64,000 nucleotides of DNA from Rotaria sordida. Taxonomy: Eukaryota > Rotifera > Eurotatoria > Philodinida > Philodinidae. Positions within the stretch are counted from its first letter, which is position 1. Each line of letters starts with the position of its first letter. The notes beneath the pieces were generated by a model, which did not search any database, was not told the origin of the DNA, and saw nothing but the letters and a program-made list of their open reading frames with translations. The stretch spans positions 6,150 to 70,149 of the forward strand of contig CAJNOL010000639.1 of NCBI GenBank assembly GCA_905250125.1, given 5' to 3'. This document shows positions 11,500 to 23,106 of the stretch, piece after piece. The position numbers and the translations under genes were made by a program.

Positions 11500-12970
11500 T
11501 TTCTACAATTTTATCTATAAGAGAATATAATTCGCGAAACAGATTCTCCAGAATGATTCAACCATGGCTCTAAAATATTCTCGAGAATTTTCTTTGAACA
11601 TTAGGAGTTTATGAAACCACCGCCTAAGATGACGGAAGTTAAAGCCCAAAAAGATTTGTATTTTGAAATTATGCAGCCAGTGCAAAAATTTGATACTGAC
11701 GACTGCTTTTCAAGCTTATCAGATAAAACTTGACTTGATATCAGGGACCAACCTGTTTCTCGTCCACAATGCATTCTTCAAAAAACGATTATTTTTTCCG
11801 CAAAAAAGTTTGTTTTCTTTTGTTCTGACATTTGAATGCGAAAACTCTATCCAAATTATGACCTCCTTCTAGTAACCGATAAAAAGTCGTTTTCTCTACA
11901 AAATATCATAGAAAAGAATTCTATTTATGATGAACACCTTGCATAATAGTCATCGACACCTGTTCGTGCTAGTTTACCTTCCTAATGCCTTATACTCTAA
12001 GATCCTAGAATGAATTTCGGGTATGTTGCAGAGCATCAATAAACGCATCTTTGTGCATGAACAGGCTATGGATTAAGGCCGCCCCCCCCCTCCCCCATGC
12101 AAAACCGATTTTTCGATACTGTGCATTTTATCTCACTGGAACTTTCTACAAATATTGGGCTCATGAAAGTAAGCTTACGAAGGTTTTTAGCTCTTCAAAT
12201 CTCAGCATTCAGAAATGTTCTGAAAATCAAGGCCCAAAATGAGCCTACAATTCGTACAAATTCCTTTTCACTATACTTCAAGATACAGGATCGAGAAATA
12301 TCTTATTTGAAAGAGAATTGTTTGCTCCTTTGGATGAGGGAGGGGTTTTTTAATTATTGCTTTCTTCAATTTTGGGCAGGTCAAAATCTCTAAAACCCTG
12401 AAAAATCTGGAAAAGATCATGATAGACTTTTCAGACAGATAAATTTTTCTACAGAACTAGGAAGTATTTAAAAATTCTTTCCGCTCATCCTAAGAAACAT
12501 TAATTGGTCTAATAAATAAAAAAACCGCAGCTCTCTATAATGAACCATGTTTGGAAAAAATTTGTACGGAGTTTGTTCAATAGCACGAAAACTGGTTTTA
12601 AGAAAAATGCAAAAAAAATTTTCTGCATTTCATTCAGCTATGATTGGACATCCAGATAAAATATGGCCATATCATACGTTAATCGCTAAAATTAATTAAG
12701 GTGCATGAAGTTGTACTCCTACCAACTATATAACGAATAGCAAAATGGAGTTTGTCACAATTTTTCTTCAATTTGTACCTGAATTTGTTAAAGAATACTA
12801 TCATAGAAGACCTCTGAAACTTGTAGTATATCTCATTGAAACCTTTCAAACTTGAAACATTTTTCTATGATTATTTGAAATAAACATCTGAGGCAACATC
12901 CTTGTATGCTTAGCTCAAAAATCTTTTTCTTCAAAAAAATTGAATTTTCGGACGGGGAAGAGAGCCATAA
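11500..12970. other. Intergenic, nothing recognised
   Basis: AT-rich. A poly-C run near 12,082-12,101 is the only compositional feature. The open frames of 63-98 aa overlap in two frames and carry no motif. Confidence 0.35.
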
Positions 12971-12974
12971 AGTA

Positions 12975-13490
12975 CTAACATCCATTTCAAAATAAAAGAA
13001 GAGTAAATATTTTTGGAATAATTTTTGACAGGAACTAAACAGACATGTGCGATTTTCATCGTTGAAAATAGGAAATGGAACTGCATCGAATCTTGAATAC
13101 TAGATTGCTCTAACAAGTTTTCTTATAGCACCAGCCAAGTTTTTTCATAGGTTTAGAAGATAGATTTTTCATCAAAAATCTTCCGAAAACATATGGTAAA
13201 ATGTAAATAACTCATGATTAGCAAAACCTTTCTATAATAGAATTACATAAATTATTAAATTTTTACTAACGATTCTGATACACTACGGGCAATTAAAATT
13301 CCAAGCTTAAGAAACTTGGCGGGTGATTCTGAGAAAATTTGCCAGGACAGTCTGATATTCACGATTCGATGTAGTTTCATTTTTTCTTTTAAAAAAATGA
13401 AAACTGCAGATATCTACCTAGTTCCTATCAAAAATTATTCCACAAATATTTACTCTTCTTTAATTTTGAAATGCATATTAGTAAAATGTC
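12975..13490. mobile_element. Foldback element FB4, internal part related to family 2
   Basis: Arms about 12,975-13,150 and 13,305-13,490 pair (ATTTCAAAATAAAAGAAGAG... against ...TCTTTAATTTTGAAATGCAT; CAGCCAAGTTTTTT against AAACTTGGCGGG). The arm sequence 'gaaatgga..tgcatcgaatc' resembles the inner arm of FB16 at 62.1 kb. The TACTTAGGACATAC terminus was not found here, so it may be truncated. Confidence 0.6.
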
Positions 13491-16400
13491 CAAGTACTCG
13501 TAGCAAGGTTAATGCTGACATTTAATTTTCTGCTCGTTTCATGCATGTTCAACGTAATGATTTCAGTAATCATTCAAAGGCTCTCTTCACTATCTCAATA
13601 GTTGTTTTTATGAGCTTTACATCGTTCAATAGATCATTCCAAGACGATTACAGGACTCTATCATACACTTTCCCCCAAATTTACTTGCGGATGAAAGCTC
13701 CATCTAATCAAGGTAGTATTCATATAGCTACACAGAAGGAAAGATTAGAGTGAATTTTATTTTTCATTGATTTATACATATATGAGTTGATAGTACTTGA
13801 AAAGTTAGTTACAAATACATATTTTTTGTTTCAATAGGATTGTCCCTTTCTTGAAACATGCTTCAAATACTGGAAAGCTCACCGACATAAGGATGTTGAT
13901 ATGAGTCTTCATTTTACACCAACATCCACGACCACACTTCTTCTGTGCAATAATAATTTTAGTAAAATATATGTGATCCGAGTTAATATGGGATTTCAAT
14001 GCTAATAGTGTTCAAAAAAAAGCAAATTGGTTTACGAAAATTACTATAAACATAGGCTTTGAGCCTATATATATATTTATTGTCGTTGCTATATTATCTA
14101 TTTCGAATCTAAGGAATCCATGTTTTTCTATTCAGCTTTTGATACTGAATTATAAAGAAACACTATTTTAAAAGAGTTTAGGGAAAAGACAATAGAAACG
14201 TAAGAGTTGGCTTGAGAAAAAAGTGATTTTGAATACTCAACCGTCTTGTCCATGTTTGGAGTTTGTTGTAAAGAATAGTCAACCTAATCTCAATAATAAG
14301 CTGATATTCATAATCAGCTTTTAATCTGCGCGGGAAAAAGTAGAGACGAAAGATCATAATGGGATATTTAAACGAGATAGATGACTTTTTCTTCATGCAC
14401 CGGTCAGATGTTACAATATACCGTTTCCATCATTGATCGAATCTTCTGAGACATCTGATCAATCAAATCGATTGGTCGTACAATCTGTCAAATAAAATAG
14501 CTCGGTCTGATGGCGAAAACTTGTCGACTCACTTTTGCGCAATGAATGGGGGCAAACTCAGTTGTGTCAACGATCAGTGGACTCTGCTGCGAAGAATGGC
14601 AGCCTAAAAACTTGTTTCGTCTTCTTGGCATGAGAAACTGCCATGCGTTCAGAACCTCAGCAACATCTCATGCAGATTATGTTGTCAGCGTCTGTCCAAT
14701 GAAAACTGACACCCATACTCATAAAAACCGAAAAGCTGCCGCCATGGCGTTAACACAAACTGGTATTTCTTGCTCCTTTCTTCACACCCATCCAGACGTT
14801 CACCCACACGCTAAGTGACCATTTTAGGGGGTTTCTCGCCGTTTGTTAGGTGCCGTGTTACAGCAACATCTTACTGTATTGTCGTAAACGGTCTGATACT
14901 CGATTATCAAACAGTTTGATGATCATTATCAAGTGTACGATACGACCAACCCCTTGGGGATGGGGTTACTACTAACAATAAATTCTTTTTTTTTGAAACG
15001 TTATAGAATGTATTTATTCATACAATATTAAAAATAGATTGCGCAAGTCATGATAAACCATGTCGTAAGGGGAGAAAGTAGAAAGATGGGACTATCCACA
15101 GAGCAATAGAAGAATGACGATACAACATACAGGATTGTCACGTTGCATCCAAAATAGAAAATTCATGTTCTGTATTTGTATACAGGTTATAATATTATTT
15201 CAAGAAACACATGGAAGATAGTTATAATCTTATCCAGAGCCATTGGTCACATATAGTTCTCCTGTCTTCGAAGGAATAAAAGCGATCGAAATATTGTGCC
15301 TGTCGAACATCTATTCACTGCTATTTACGACAACAAACTGGATAAAGCAACAACTATACATCCTAATTTTTGACCGTCTCGACAACTGTCATGATCATCC
15401 TGAGCTTCTCCGAAGAACTTCCCAAAATCAATAATTACGAGGACCGTAAACCCTCTTAAAAGGTACGCTTGCAATCGTACGTGTGCCGTCAACTCCACGA
15501 TTGGTAAGGATAGCAATACGGTTGTAATTATGACACTGCGTTTTGTGCAGCGAAGTAGGCATAGGTGTTATACTGATACTTGCACCGAAACACAGTCGTT
15601 TTCTAACAGACACTACAGGATCTACTGACGCGTGAGGTCATATGTCCAAGTGAACTATTGTAACGAATGTAAAAAGAAAAAAGCACTCATGTGCAAGATC
15701 TGATCCTTGTCATCGTCCAGATTGATGATTCCGCATTCGACAAAAAAATCAAATAGGAATGACGCTTATGGAAAATAGCTTCTATACGCTTTTCATTAAA
15801 ACTTATTTTTCTCGATTAAAAGTCATCTTCGAATGCGGATGTAGCTTTAGTATTATCTTGTGCTACTCCATGTTCACATCCACAATCGCCGGCAACCATA
15901 CCGACGCAAACCCTTCCTACCCGTAGTTCTTATAGGTTCCATGTGGCTTCGTCAGCAATAATTTGAAATTCTTTTTTTTCTTCTCCTTAATCAAAAATGG
16001 AACAAAAATATGGTTTCTGTGCATGCCTTCTGCCAATATTGCAAGAAAATTTTAAATTATCTCATATGGCCACTTTCGATTTTATAGCTTTATAGTGCTT
16101 GATCGTAAAAGTCTTTAAACACATTTTGTCATAAATCAAAAGGTATAGATTCGTAATCAAGAAAGAGAGTTTGGATTTTTGGCATGAGAAGGCGTATGTT
16201 TATTTTACTGTGGAAATGTTTACGGGTTTCGTGAATCTTGCTCAACGATACTCTACACTGTATCAACTGATTTTGCAAAAATAAAATAGTTCAATAGGTA
16301 TTAAGGGCTATGAAAATATTATGTGAAGCACAACTTATGACCGTCTTTCGACTTCGTTGATGAGCCGTTGCCGTTACGTAGTAACGTATATAGCTCGTCA

Positions 16401-17980
16401 TAAGAGCATGCTGCTCATACATATATCAATAAGAGCAGTACACCAACTGCAAGGACTGTTTACGACGAAGTAAGATAGAAAACGATAATCGTTTATCGAA
16501 CCGTTTACGCTTCACGATACGATATCTTATGATGTGATCCGATCAGTACTAACAGTAATTTTGTAAAGTCATTGTTTATGCTAGTCGTAATACACTGTAA
16601 AACATTGTTGACGGCTGCTTTAAATAATCACAATAAAAAGTTGTCGTTCTTTTTGCCGTAATTTTGAGGCCCCACCCTCACTCAAAAATCAGTCTCAGAC
16701 TAGAAACGTCCGAATTGCAGGAAATTTTCCGAATATGTCGGGCCTGATGTGAGAAGGCTATGGTAAGATTTTCAGCACTATATCATGATGCTTGACAGAG
16801 ATATTCACCAAATAAGGTTCAACAATGTCTCGATCGTATCTCCAAGAACTCTCTATGAACCTTCATTCTATCCATTTAAATATTTTTTGCTTGAAAGATT
16901 GTTTTTACGGCTAGCTGCTCTCGTGAGTTTTTTTAAAATTCTTATATTTTAAGCGAAGAAAAGGGATGACAAGTTCAATGACTGAAAAAAACCCTAAAAA
17001 ATGGTGCGGTTTCTATAGAGGTGTGTTTTTACATGATAATAAAAAAGCTTACTTGAAAAAAGAATCACGAGAAGGTCTAGCCCTAAACACGAGCTTTCAA
17101 ACAAAACAAAAAATTATTGGCTACAATGAAGCTCCTTCGAGAATTTTTGAAGAATTCGATCAAAAACAGTTTATTTTCCGAATAGGGGATGACGGAAATC
17201 CTCAAAAACTTTTGAAAAAACGTAGTGTGGAGTAAAAATTTTTGTCGTTTATGAGATATCAGATCATGCGCTATTTCTTCCTGTAACTATCTTAGTTTTA
17301 GTGTTGAGAAAGCCTTAGATCATAGTCGACCATGTCAGATCGATTGTGATTTATCCGTGGTTCTTACTTAAGCGAGAGAACTCAACTCAAAAGTTTTGAG
17401 AAATAAATGAGTCACACAAGTCATCAGTGCGAGTTGTCTCTAGATCAATACATTAATCATCGACAACATCAGTGATCATCATCGTCCTCGAATGGTTTGA
17501 TTTAACTAACCGAATATGTTAGACTCGATTCACGATCAGAGTTCATTGGATCGAATATTAATTGATTGAGTCGACCGTTTTAGTCAAGATTGTGAGTTGT
17601 TTCGCCAAGTTATTTGCGACGTGAAAGAAATTCAATGTGTAAATGAAATACAAACCTACTGTTTAAATTTCATCAGAACCTTTTTATATAAAGAAATGAC
17701 GACATTTTATTATTTGGATATATTCTTACTGCGATAAAAAATTTTGCATTGGCCACGTGAGACGAGAAGTAAAATATTATTGCTACTTGAGATTGTTTCG
17801 AAAAGAAAGAAAAAGTTTGGAAGAAGAAATGTTTCTCCATAGTAGTGAAGAAAACGATAAATATTTTCTTTTGCACTTTAGGTTACCTTTCTTTATTGCT
17901 CACTTTTCTTCCTTTGAGTCAATATGATTAATCTATGTAGCAAAATGATGGCGATAGAATCGCATTTTGCAGATGAAATC
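13491..17980. other. 4.5 kb without a supported gene
   Basis: The DNA is moderately AT-rich and holds short open frames (for example 14,546-14,818 plus, 15,428-15,613 minus, 16,966-17,235 plus) that lack recognisable motifs or neighbouring exon-like partners. CACACCCATCC and CACCCACACGC at 14,780-14,812 are short telomere-like C-strand words. I cannot exclude a decayed gene around 15.2-15.6 kb. Confidence 0.35.
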
Positions 17981-17987
17981 AACAACA

Positions 17988-18180
17988 TGGTGGGTGTGGT
18001 GGTGTGGGTGTGGGTGTGGGTTTGGGTGTGGGTGTGGGTGTGGGTGTGGGTGTGGGTTTGGGTGTGGGTGTGGATGTGGGTTTGGGTGTGGGTGTGGGTG
18101 TGGGTGTGGGTGTGGGTGTGGGTGTGGGTGTGGGTTTGGGTGTGGGTTTGGGTTTGGGTGTAGATGTGAGTGTGGGTGGG
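17988..18180 (+). repeat. Interstitial TGTGGG telomere-type array, about 30 units
   Basis: A near-perfect array of GTGTGG hexamers with scattered TTTGGG variants and a few GATGTG units runs for about 190 bp with the G-rich strand on plus. From memory TGTGGG is the telomeric unit of bdelloid rotifers. The array is internal to the window with 18 kb to its left and 46 kb to its right. Dipeptide open frames in all three frames are products of the hexamer. Confidence 0.85.
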
Positions 18181-18339
18181 CGTAATATTCCTCTTGCATC
18201 TTCCAAGGCAACACCCACCCTAGTTTGTCTCCTTTCTTGTACGAGTTGTTGCCAATATTGAGTGCTCGTTTTTTGTGAAACACGATCTGAAAGGAGTGTT
18301 GAAGTGTTTAGAGGTAGAAATTTTGGGCCCACTCCCCCG

Positions 18340-18845
18340 CCCCCCCCCCTCGCAGACCGTGACAGACATTTTAATTAATTAATTAATTACTCTGTAATTA
18401 ACTAATTATCCATCATAGACTGTGACAGACATTGTAATTAATTAATTAATTACTATGTAGTTAACTAATTACTCATCATAGACCGTGACAGACAGGGCTT
18501 TGGACTCATCACAGACCGGGTTATGGACCCATCACAGACCGTGACAGACAGGCTTTGAACCCGTCACAGACCGTAACAGACAGGTCTCTGGACTAGTCAC
18601 AGACGGTGACAGACAGGGCTCTGGGCCTGTCACAGGCCGTGACAGACGGGATCTGGATCCATCACAGACCGCGATAGACAGGTTTTCGATCCATCACAGA
18701 CCGTGACAGACAGGGCTCTGAATCCGTCGCAGACCGCGACAGACGGGGTCTGGACTCATCACAGACCGCGACAGACAGGGCTTTGGGCCTATCACAGACA
18801 GATTTTGGATCCATCACAGACCGTAACAGACAGGACTCAGTGGTC
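18340..18845. repeat. Minisatellite, ~32-33 bp unit 'CACAGACCGTGACAGACAGG'
   Basis: About a dozen degenerate units each carry TCACAGACCGTGACAGACAG followed by a variable GGCTTTGGACCCA-like half. The first two units (18,353-18,480) are longer, with an insert of TTAATTAATTAATTA. It directly follows the telomere-type array. Confidence 0.8.
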
Positions 18846-19387
18846 ATTATAGACTATGATAGAAGACTTTAAGGAAATATCAGAGATGATGCATAATTCA
18901 CATATGATTGAAGCACATATAGAGTATTATCCATTTGAAAGTCTATAATATATGGTAAGCCATTATGAAGAAATGTACATCAGTATGCATAAAAAGCAAC
19001 AGCTTTTAGAACATCGGCTATAGCAGCTACATCGTGTTTCACATTTTTAATCCCGCAACGGATTGCGCTAACAGCTTTTGTTAGATGCAGCCATCAGCTA
19101 TACAAAATAAACAAATTATGCCTATCAAATGGCTTTCGACATGGCGAAACCTTTGTATAAAGAGGAGTACATCATTTTAAGACATTTTGGTTTTTGTTTT
19201 AACTCAGCTGTCTTTCTAGGTAGAGATCTGATTCTTTCAGCGGCAGAAAGATCTCATTAAGTACTATATCATCTTTAAAAAAATGCCAAGATTCGACCTG
19301 CTTTGGTTGAATTATAGCGAAACAATTTTTCCTCAGCAGACATAATGTCAAAGGCCAAAAAAGTGAGCTTCAAACTGCGTTAACTCC
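18846..19387. other. Spacer between two minisatellites, nothing recognised
   Basis: AT-rich, without a supported open frame. Confidence 0.35.
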
Positions 19388-19650
19388 AAATTTGGAGCCC
19401 ACTTACGCATCCATATTTTACCGTCATTTGGAGTCCACATTTTACCTCAAGGCCTATTCTATGGGGGTACCTATAAGTCTTCAAGGTCTATCCTATGAGA
19501 GTAACCATAGGCCCTGAAGGCCCTATCCTATGGGAATAACCATGGGTCCTCAAGGACTATCCTATGGAAGTACCTATTGGTTCTTAAGACCTATCCTATG
19601 GGAGTACTATGGGTCCTCGAGGCTATCGTATAGGCGTACCCATAAGACAT
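19388..19650. repeat. Degenerate ~35 bp tandem repeat
   Basis: Units of the type 'CTATCCTATGGGAGTACC.ATGGGTCCTCAAGG' repeat about six times from 19,440. The preceding 19,388-19,430 matches the start of the window in inverted orientation. Confidence 0.7.
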
Positions 19651-19947
19651 CAATAGCTAGCGAAATTTAGTATTGTTAATTCTCCAAGGACTGTCTCGGT
19701 GTAGTTCTGGTTACTCTTGAATGGCTATCCGGTTGAGACGTGTCGTGTAACGCTCACTGTTCAAGAGATATCTAGCGCTATTTATCATTGGTCTTCTAGG
19801 GTCTTTAAGTGTAGCCCTGAAAACTTTGGTAAGAACACCGCTCACACGTAATCCATTAAGTAGTGTAGAATGTGATAGGAAAGAGTGGGTAAGACGGTAA
19901 CGTAAGTGCCGTGCATTTTAGTTTTTCTTCCGCAAGTAAGGGTGGAC

Positions 19948-20160
19948 TGACGTGGGTGTGAGTGTAGATGTGGGATGTAGGGTGTGGGTGTGGGTGGTGT
20001 GGGTGGGTGAGGGTGTGTGGGTGTGGGTGTGGGTGGGTGTGGATGGGGTGTGGGTATGGGTGTGAATGTGGATGTGGGTGTGGATGAAGACAAGATCTAT
20101 ACCTACACCCACACCCCACACCTCACACTTACACTCCTACTCACACCTCCACCCACACCC
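19948..20160. repeat. Inverted telomere-type array: TGTGGG block facing CCCACA block
   Basis: Degenerate G-rich hexamers (TGTGGG, GGGTGA, GTGGAT) run from 19,948 to about 20,085. After a short spacer (GAAGACAAGATCTAT) the complementary C-rich block runs from 20,098 to 20,160 (CCTACACCCACACCCCACAC...). The two halves could form a large hairpin. A further GGGTGTGGGTGTATGC lies at 20,374. 19,651-19,947 holds nothing recognised. Confidence 0.75.
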
Positions 20161-23041
20161 AACTACAAAGCCTTCGGAGTTTAGTTAAAATTTTTGAAGG
20201 TTTTGTATTAAACTCTCAAGGTGAATTGTTGAACCTCCAACGTTTTGTAGTTTTTCTACAAAACCTTTTTCTTCCCTATGAAACCTAAAAAAGGTTCAGA
20301 ATTAAAGGCTCTTCCTGCGTACCCGGGGAAAAATTCTTTTTTGGTTTAGAAGCTCTCTAAACCTTCTTTTTAAAGCTGGGTGTGGGTGTATGCATATAGC
20401 TGTGTTGTTGAATAACAGAACAACATCCACATTCTCCATGACAATGTGTTTGCGCACGGTATCTTTAAGTAGTTTCTCTTACTAGAGTTGTAAAGATTCT
20501 CAAAGCAATCGGCGAATGGCGCATTTTCTCCACTGTCAACAATAATTCTTTTTTCTCTTAGTTACCAAAAACACTTCATGAGATCAATATGCGATTGAAA
20601 CGGAGTTGTATTAACATTGTTTAACAACAATAGCATGATACTTCAGTGTCATTGCGAAAGGATATTTTTGAAGCTTTGCTATACAGAGTAACGAACAAGA
20701 ATGCTAATAAAAAGCATTCTTAATCTTCGACTACCACATTAAGAAGACCTATTCGTACGAGTTAGAATTGAATGCTACTTTCAACTATTCCATCACCAAT
20801 ATCTGAGTAGTATCGGGGTATTTCGAAAGTTTGCACCAAAAAAAAAAACTCCCACAACCTTCACACAGTTCAAGTGATATATATGAGCATTTTATAATTT
20901 AAAATGACGGTACCAAGCGAGAAAATATCTCCGCGCGATTACACTCCATTCGCTACCTATTGTTTTTTTTTTCTAATGAGGAAACTCTCTGAGTATGTAT
21001 GATAACAAAGAACAAACAAAGTACAAGAAGAAGAGCGGAAGTGACTAAAAGAAATGGAATTGAAGGCTCAGTTGGATGATTATGAAACATGTAATACAAA
21101 TGTTTTTATGATCAAACTCACAAGTAAATAATAAAATAATTGATAATAATCACTTTGATGTCATACCACTTATGTATGATGGATTCAGAATTGCTTTATG
21201 ACTTTGCTTTTCTACGACATTCATTTATTAATGATTTAAAGTACGGTCAAAGTCCAATAATGACGAATATTTAGTTTAGACCTCAATTTCGTAATGAAAA
21301 ACAGTTAAAAGTGGAAACGAGATTTACACTAGACGAAAAGTTTCGTTTTGATATCACAAGATAGACAAATTTTTTGAAGATTTCATTGATGTACATTTTT
21401 TTTAAAATCAGCATCTGTCATATTTTTTCTTTGAGAATTCATGGTATCAAATAGTACAAAAACATTACTTGCTCAACCACTAAATCAGAAAATTTTGATG
21501 ATCAATTTTTATCTACTCTAGTTCAATGAAAAATTTATCATTGATATTATGATATAACAAATTCTTATGTCTAGCAGTATGTCGATTCGTGCATACTAAG
21601 TTATTTCTCTTTGAAGAAATAGAAAACAGCAAAGCACATTTTTTTGTTGTAACCAGTACTTTCAAAGCTACAACAAACTGCAAATGTTCATTTGAAAGAT
21701 AATATATTAATAAAACAGAACGAAAGTTTCTGATTTAATCTAAGTCAAAGAAACAGATTATAAAAAAAACAGTAATTTTATCTGACTCACTCGTAATTTA
21801 AAGTTACATATCATACTATAAAAAGCACCTGGACTATGTTTATGATACATGGCTATAAAACAGAAGAATATGTATGAATGTTTTTATCTTCAAGTGTTCG
21901 AATTTTATTTGCTCTTTTTTTGTATAAAATACTACTGAAATAAGTGTAGAATATTCATTCTTATTTTAAAAACACAGTGATCTTCATTCTTGACCAATGC
22001 AAGCCGTCAGGACACCTACATGCTGGAAAAATGAGACGAAACTCTTATCAAAAAAACAACGACGCCAGTGGTAAACGACAATCAAATGTCCTGTCTGTTT
22101 TCGTCGTTGGACAACAACAGAACGGTCGTCGCATGCGTATGTTCATCAATACTCAACGTCGATTATTTCTCTCGTCGCAGATATCTTTGCCTCACAATAC
22201 TGAATATCGTACACAATAACGACTACCACCCAATGGTCTCGAATACCAGAAAAATATCTTGCTGACGAACATAACAACAACAATCAAAGATAATCCTATA
22301 CAGTTTCATGTTAAGTCAACTAAAAAATCAAATTCATTCCAAAATCGACCCATGTCTCATCGATGCGATGCTGTTGATAATGAACGAAAATCTGATGATG
22401 ATGTAAACACATTTGATAGTTGACATGATCTCTTTCAGATCATATGACACTCACCCAAAGGTGGAACTCGCAAGCAGACCACTGTTGGAATTCAAAATTA
22501 TTTTGGCAAGACTTTGACAATTTTCATTCATAAATAAGTCCGCTAGGGAATGAATGTTTTAACATTTGGACTAATATTTCTACTATTGACCTTCAATTTA
22601 AATAAAATTTCGAAACGTTTCTCCTGTATATCATGTATTCATTTATAGAGAAAGAAAGATGCGCATAAAGAACTGAATGAAGAAAAGCTGAAATAACTAT
22701 TAAAAAAAATTATTGCATAAATATAGATGAGAAAAAGTTCGCCTTCACTTTTTCTTACCATTTAATACCCTCTTATATGTATCATAGCTGGAAGTTAAGA
22801 GCAATCACTGCGAAAAGATAAACATTTAAGCATACATATTTTTGTATATAAAACATATTGAGCATAGAAATATGCCATTAAATGAATGGCAATGATCTTA
22901 TTCTGTTCACACTTGTATCACTATGATCTTTAGAGCTCTCTTCCAAAGACCTGATTGTGTTGAAAGAGATTTTTTCTTTGGCAACTCTGTCAATCAATTA
23001 TTTGAACATAGAGTTCAAGGACGAAGTCAAGCAAGAAATTT
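20161..23041. other. AT-rich region with one possible decayed coding stretch (21.98-22.43 kb)
   Basis: 20.2-20.4 kb contains short self-similar words around GAAGGTTT and AAACCTTC. Between 21,977 and 22,425 two overlapping plus frames, and a frame ending in a Ser/Asp-rich tail (reading '...RPMSHRCDAVDNERKSDD' before a stop near 22,423), have a less AT-biased, more codon-like composition than their surroundings. No domain is recognisable and no single frame spans it. The rest is featureless. Confidence 0.3.
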
Positions 23042-23106
23042 GGGGGTGTGGGTGTTAGTGTGTTTGGTTGACTACAGTATCCAAACCTTACACCCACACC
23101 CACATT
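23042..23106. repeat. Short telomere-like inverted island at the 3' end of the ART/TPR pseudogene
   Basis: GGGGGTGTGGGTGTTAGTGTG at 23,042 is followed by CCAAACCTTACACCCACACC and CCACATTG to 23,106. On the minus strand the TPR reading frame runs straight into TGTGGGTGTGGGTGTAAGG. Confidence 0.7.

Noticed and set aside
14546-14818. 90-aa plus-strand frame
   Set aside because: No recognisable domain, no splice partners, and its His/Thr-rich end comes from telomere-like CACACCC words.
15243-15613. Several 61-63 aa frames on both strands with less AT-rich composition
   Set aside because: Frames overlap and none continues through splice sites; a decayed gene is possible but not supported.
16966-17235. 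89-aa plus-strand frame with charged composition
   Set aside because: Lys/Glu bias follows from A-rich DNA; no motif or exon context.
17924-18332. Open frames of [12 protein letters not shown] and HPHP/PTPT dipeptides on both strands
   Set aside because: They are the translation of the TGTGGG hexamer in all frames; the same holds for 19,842-20,121.
18340-18845. CRISPR-like regular array
   Set aside because: The 32-33 bp units are contiguous and degenerate with no unique spacers, in a eukaryotic context; a minisatellite explains it.
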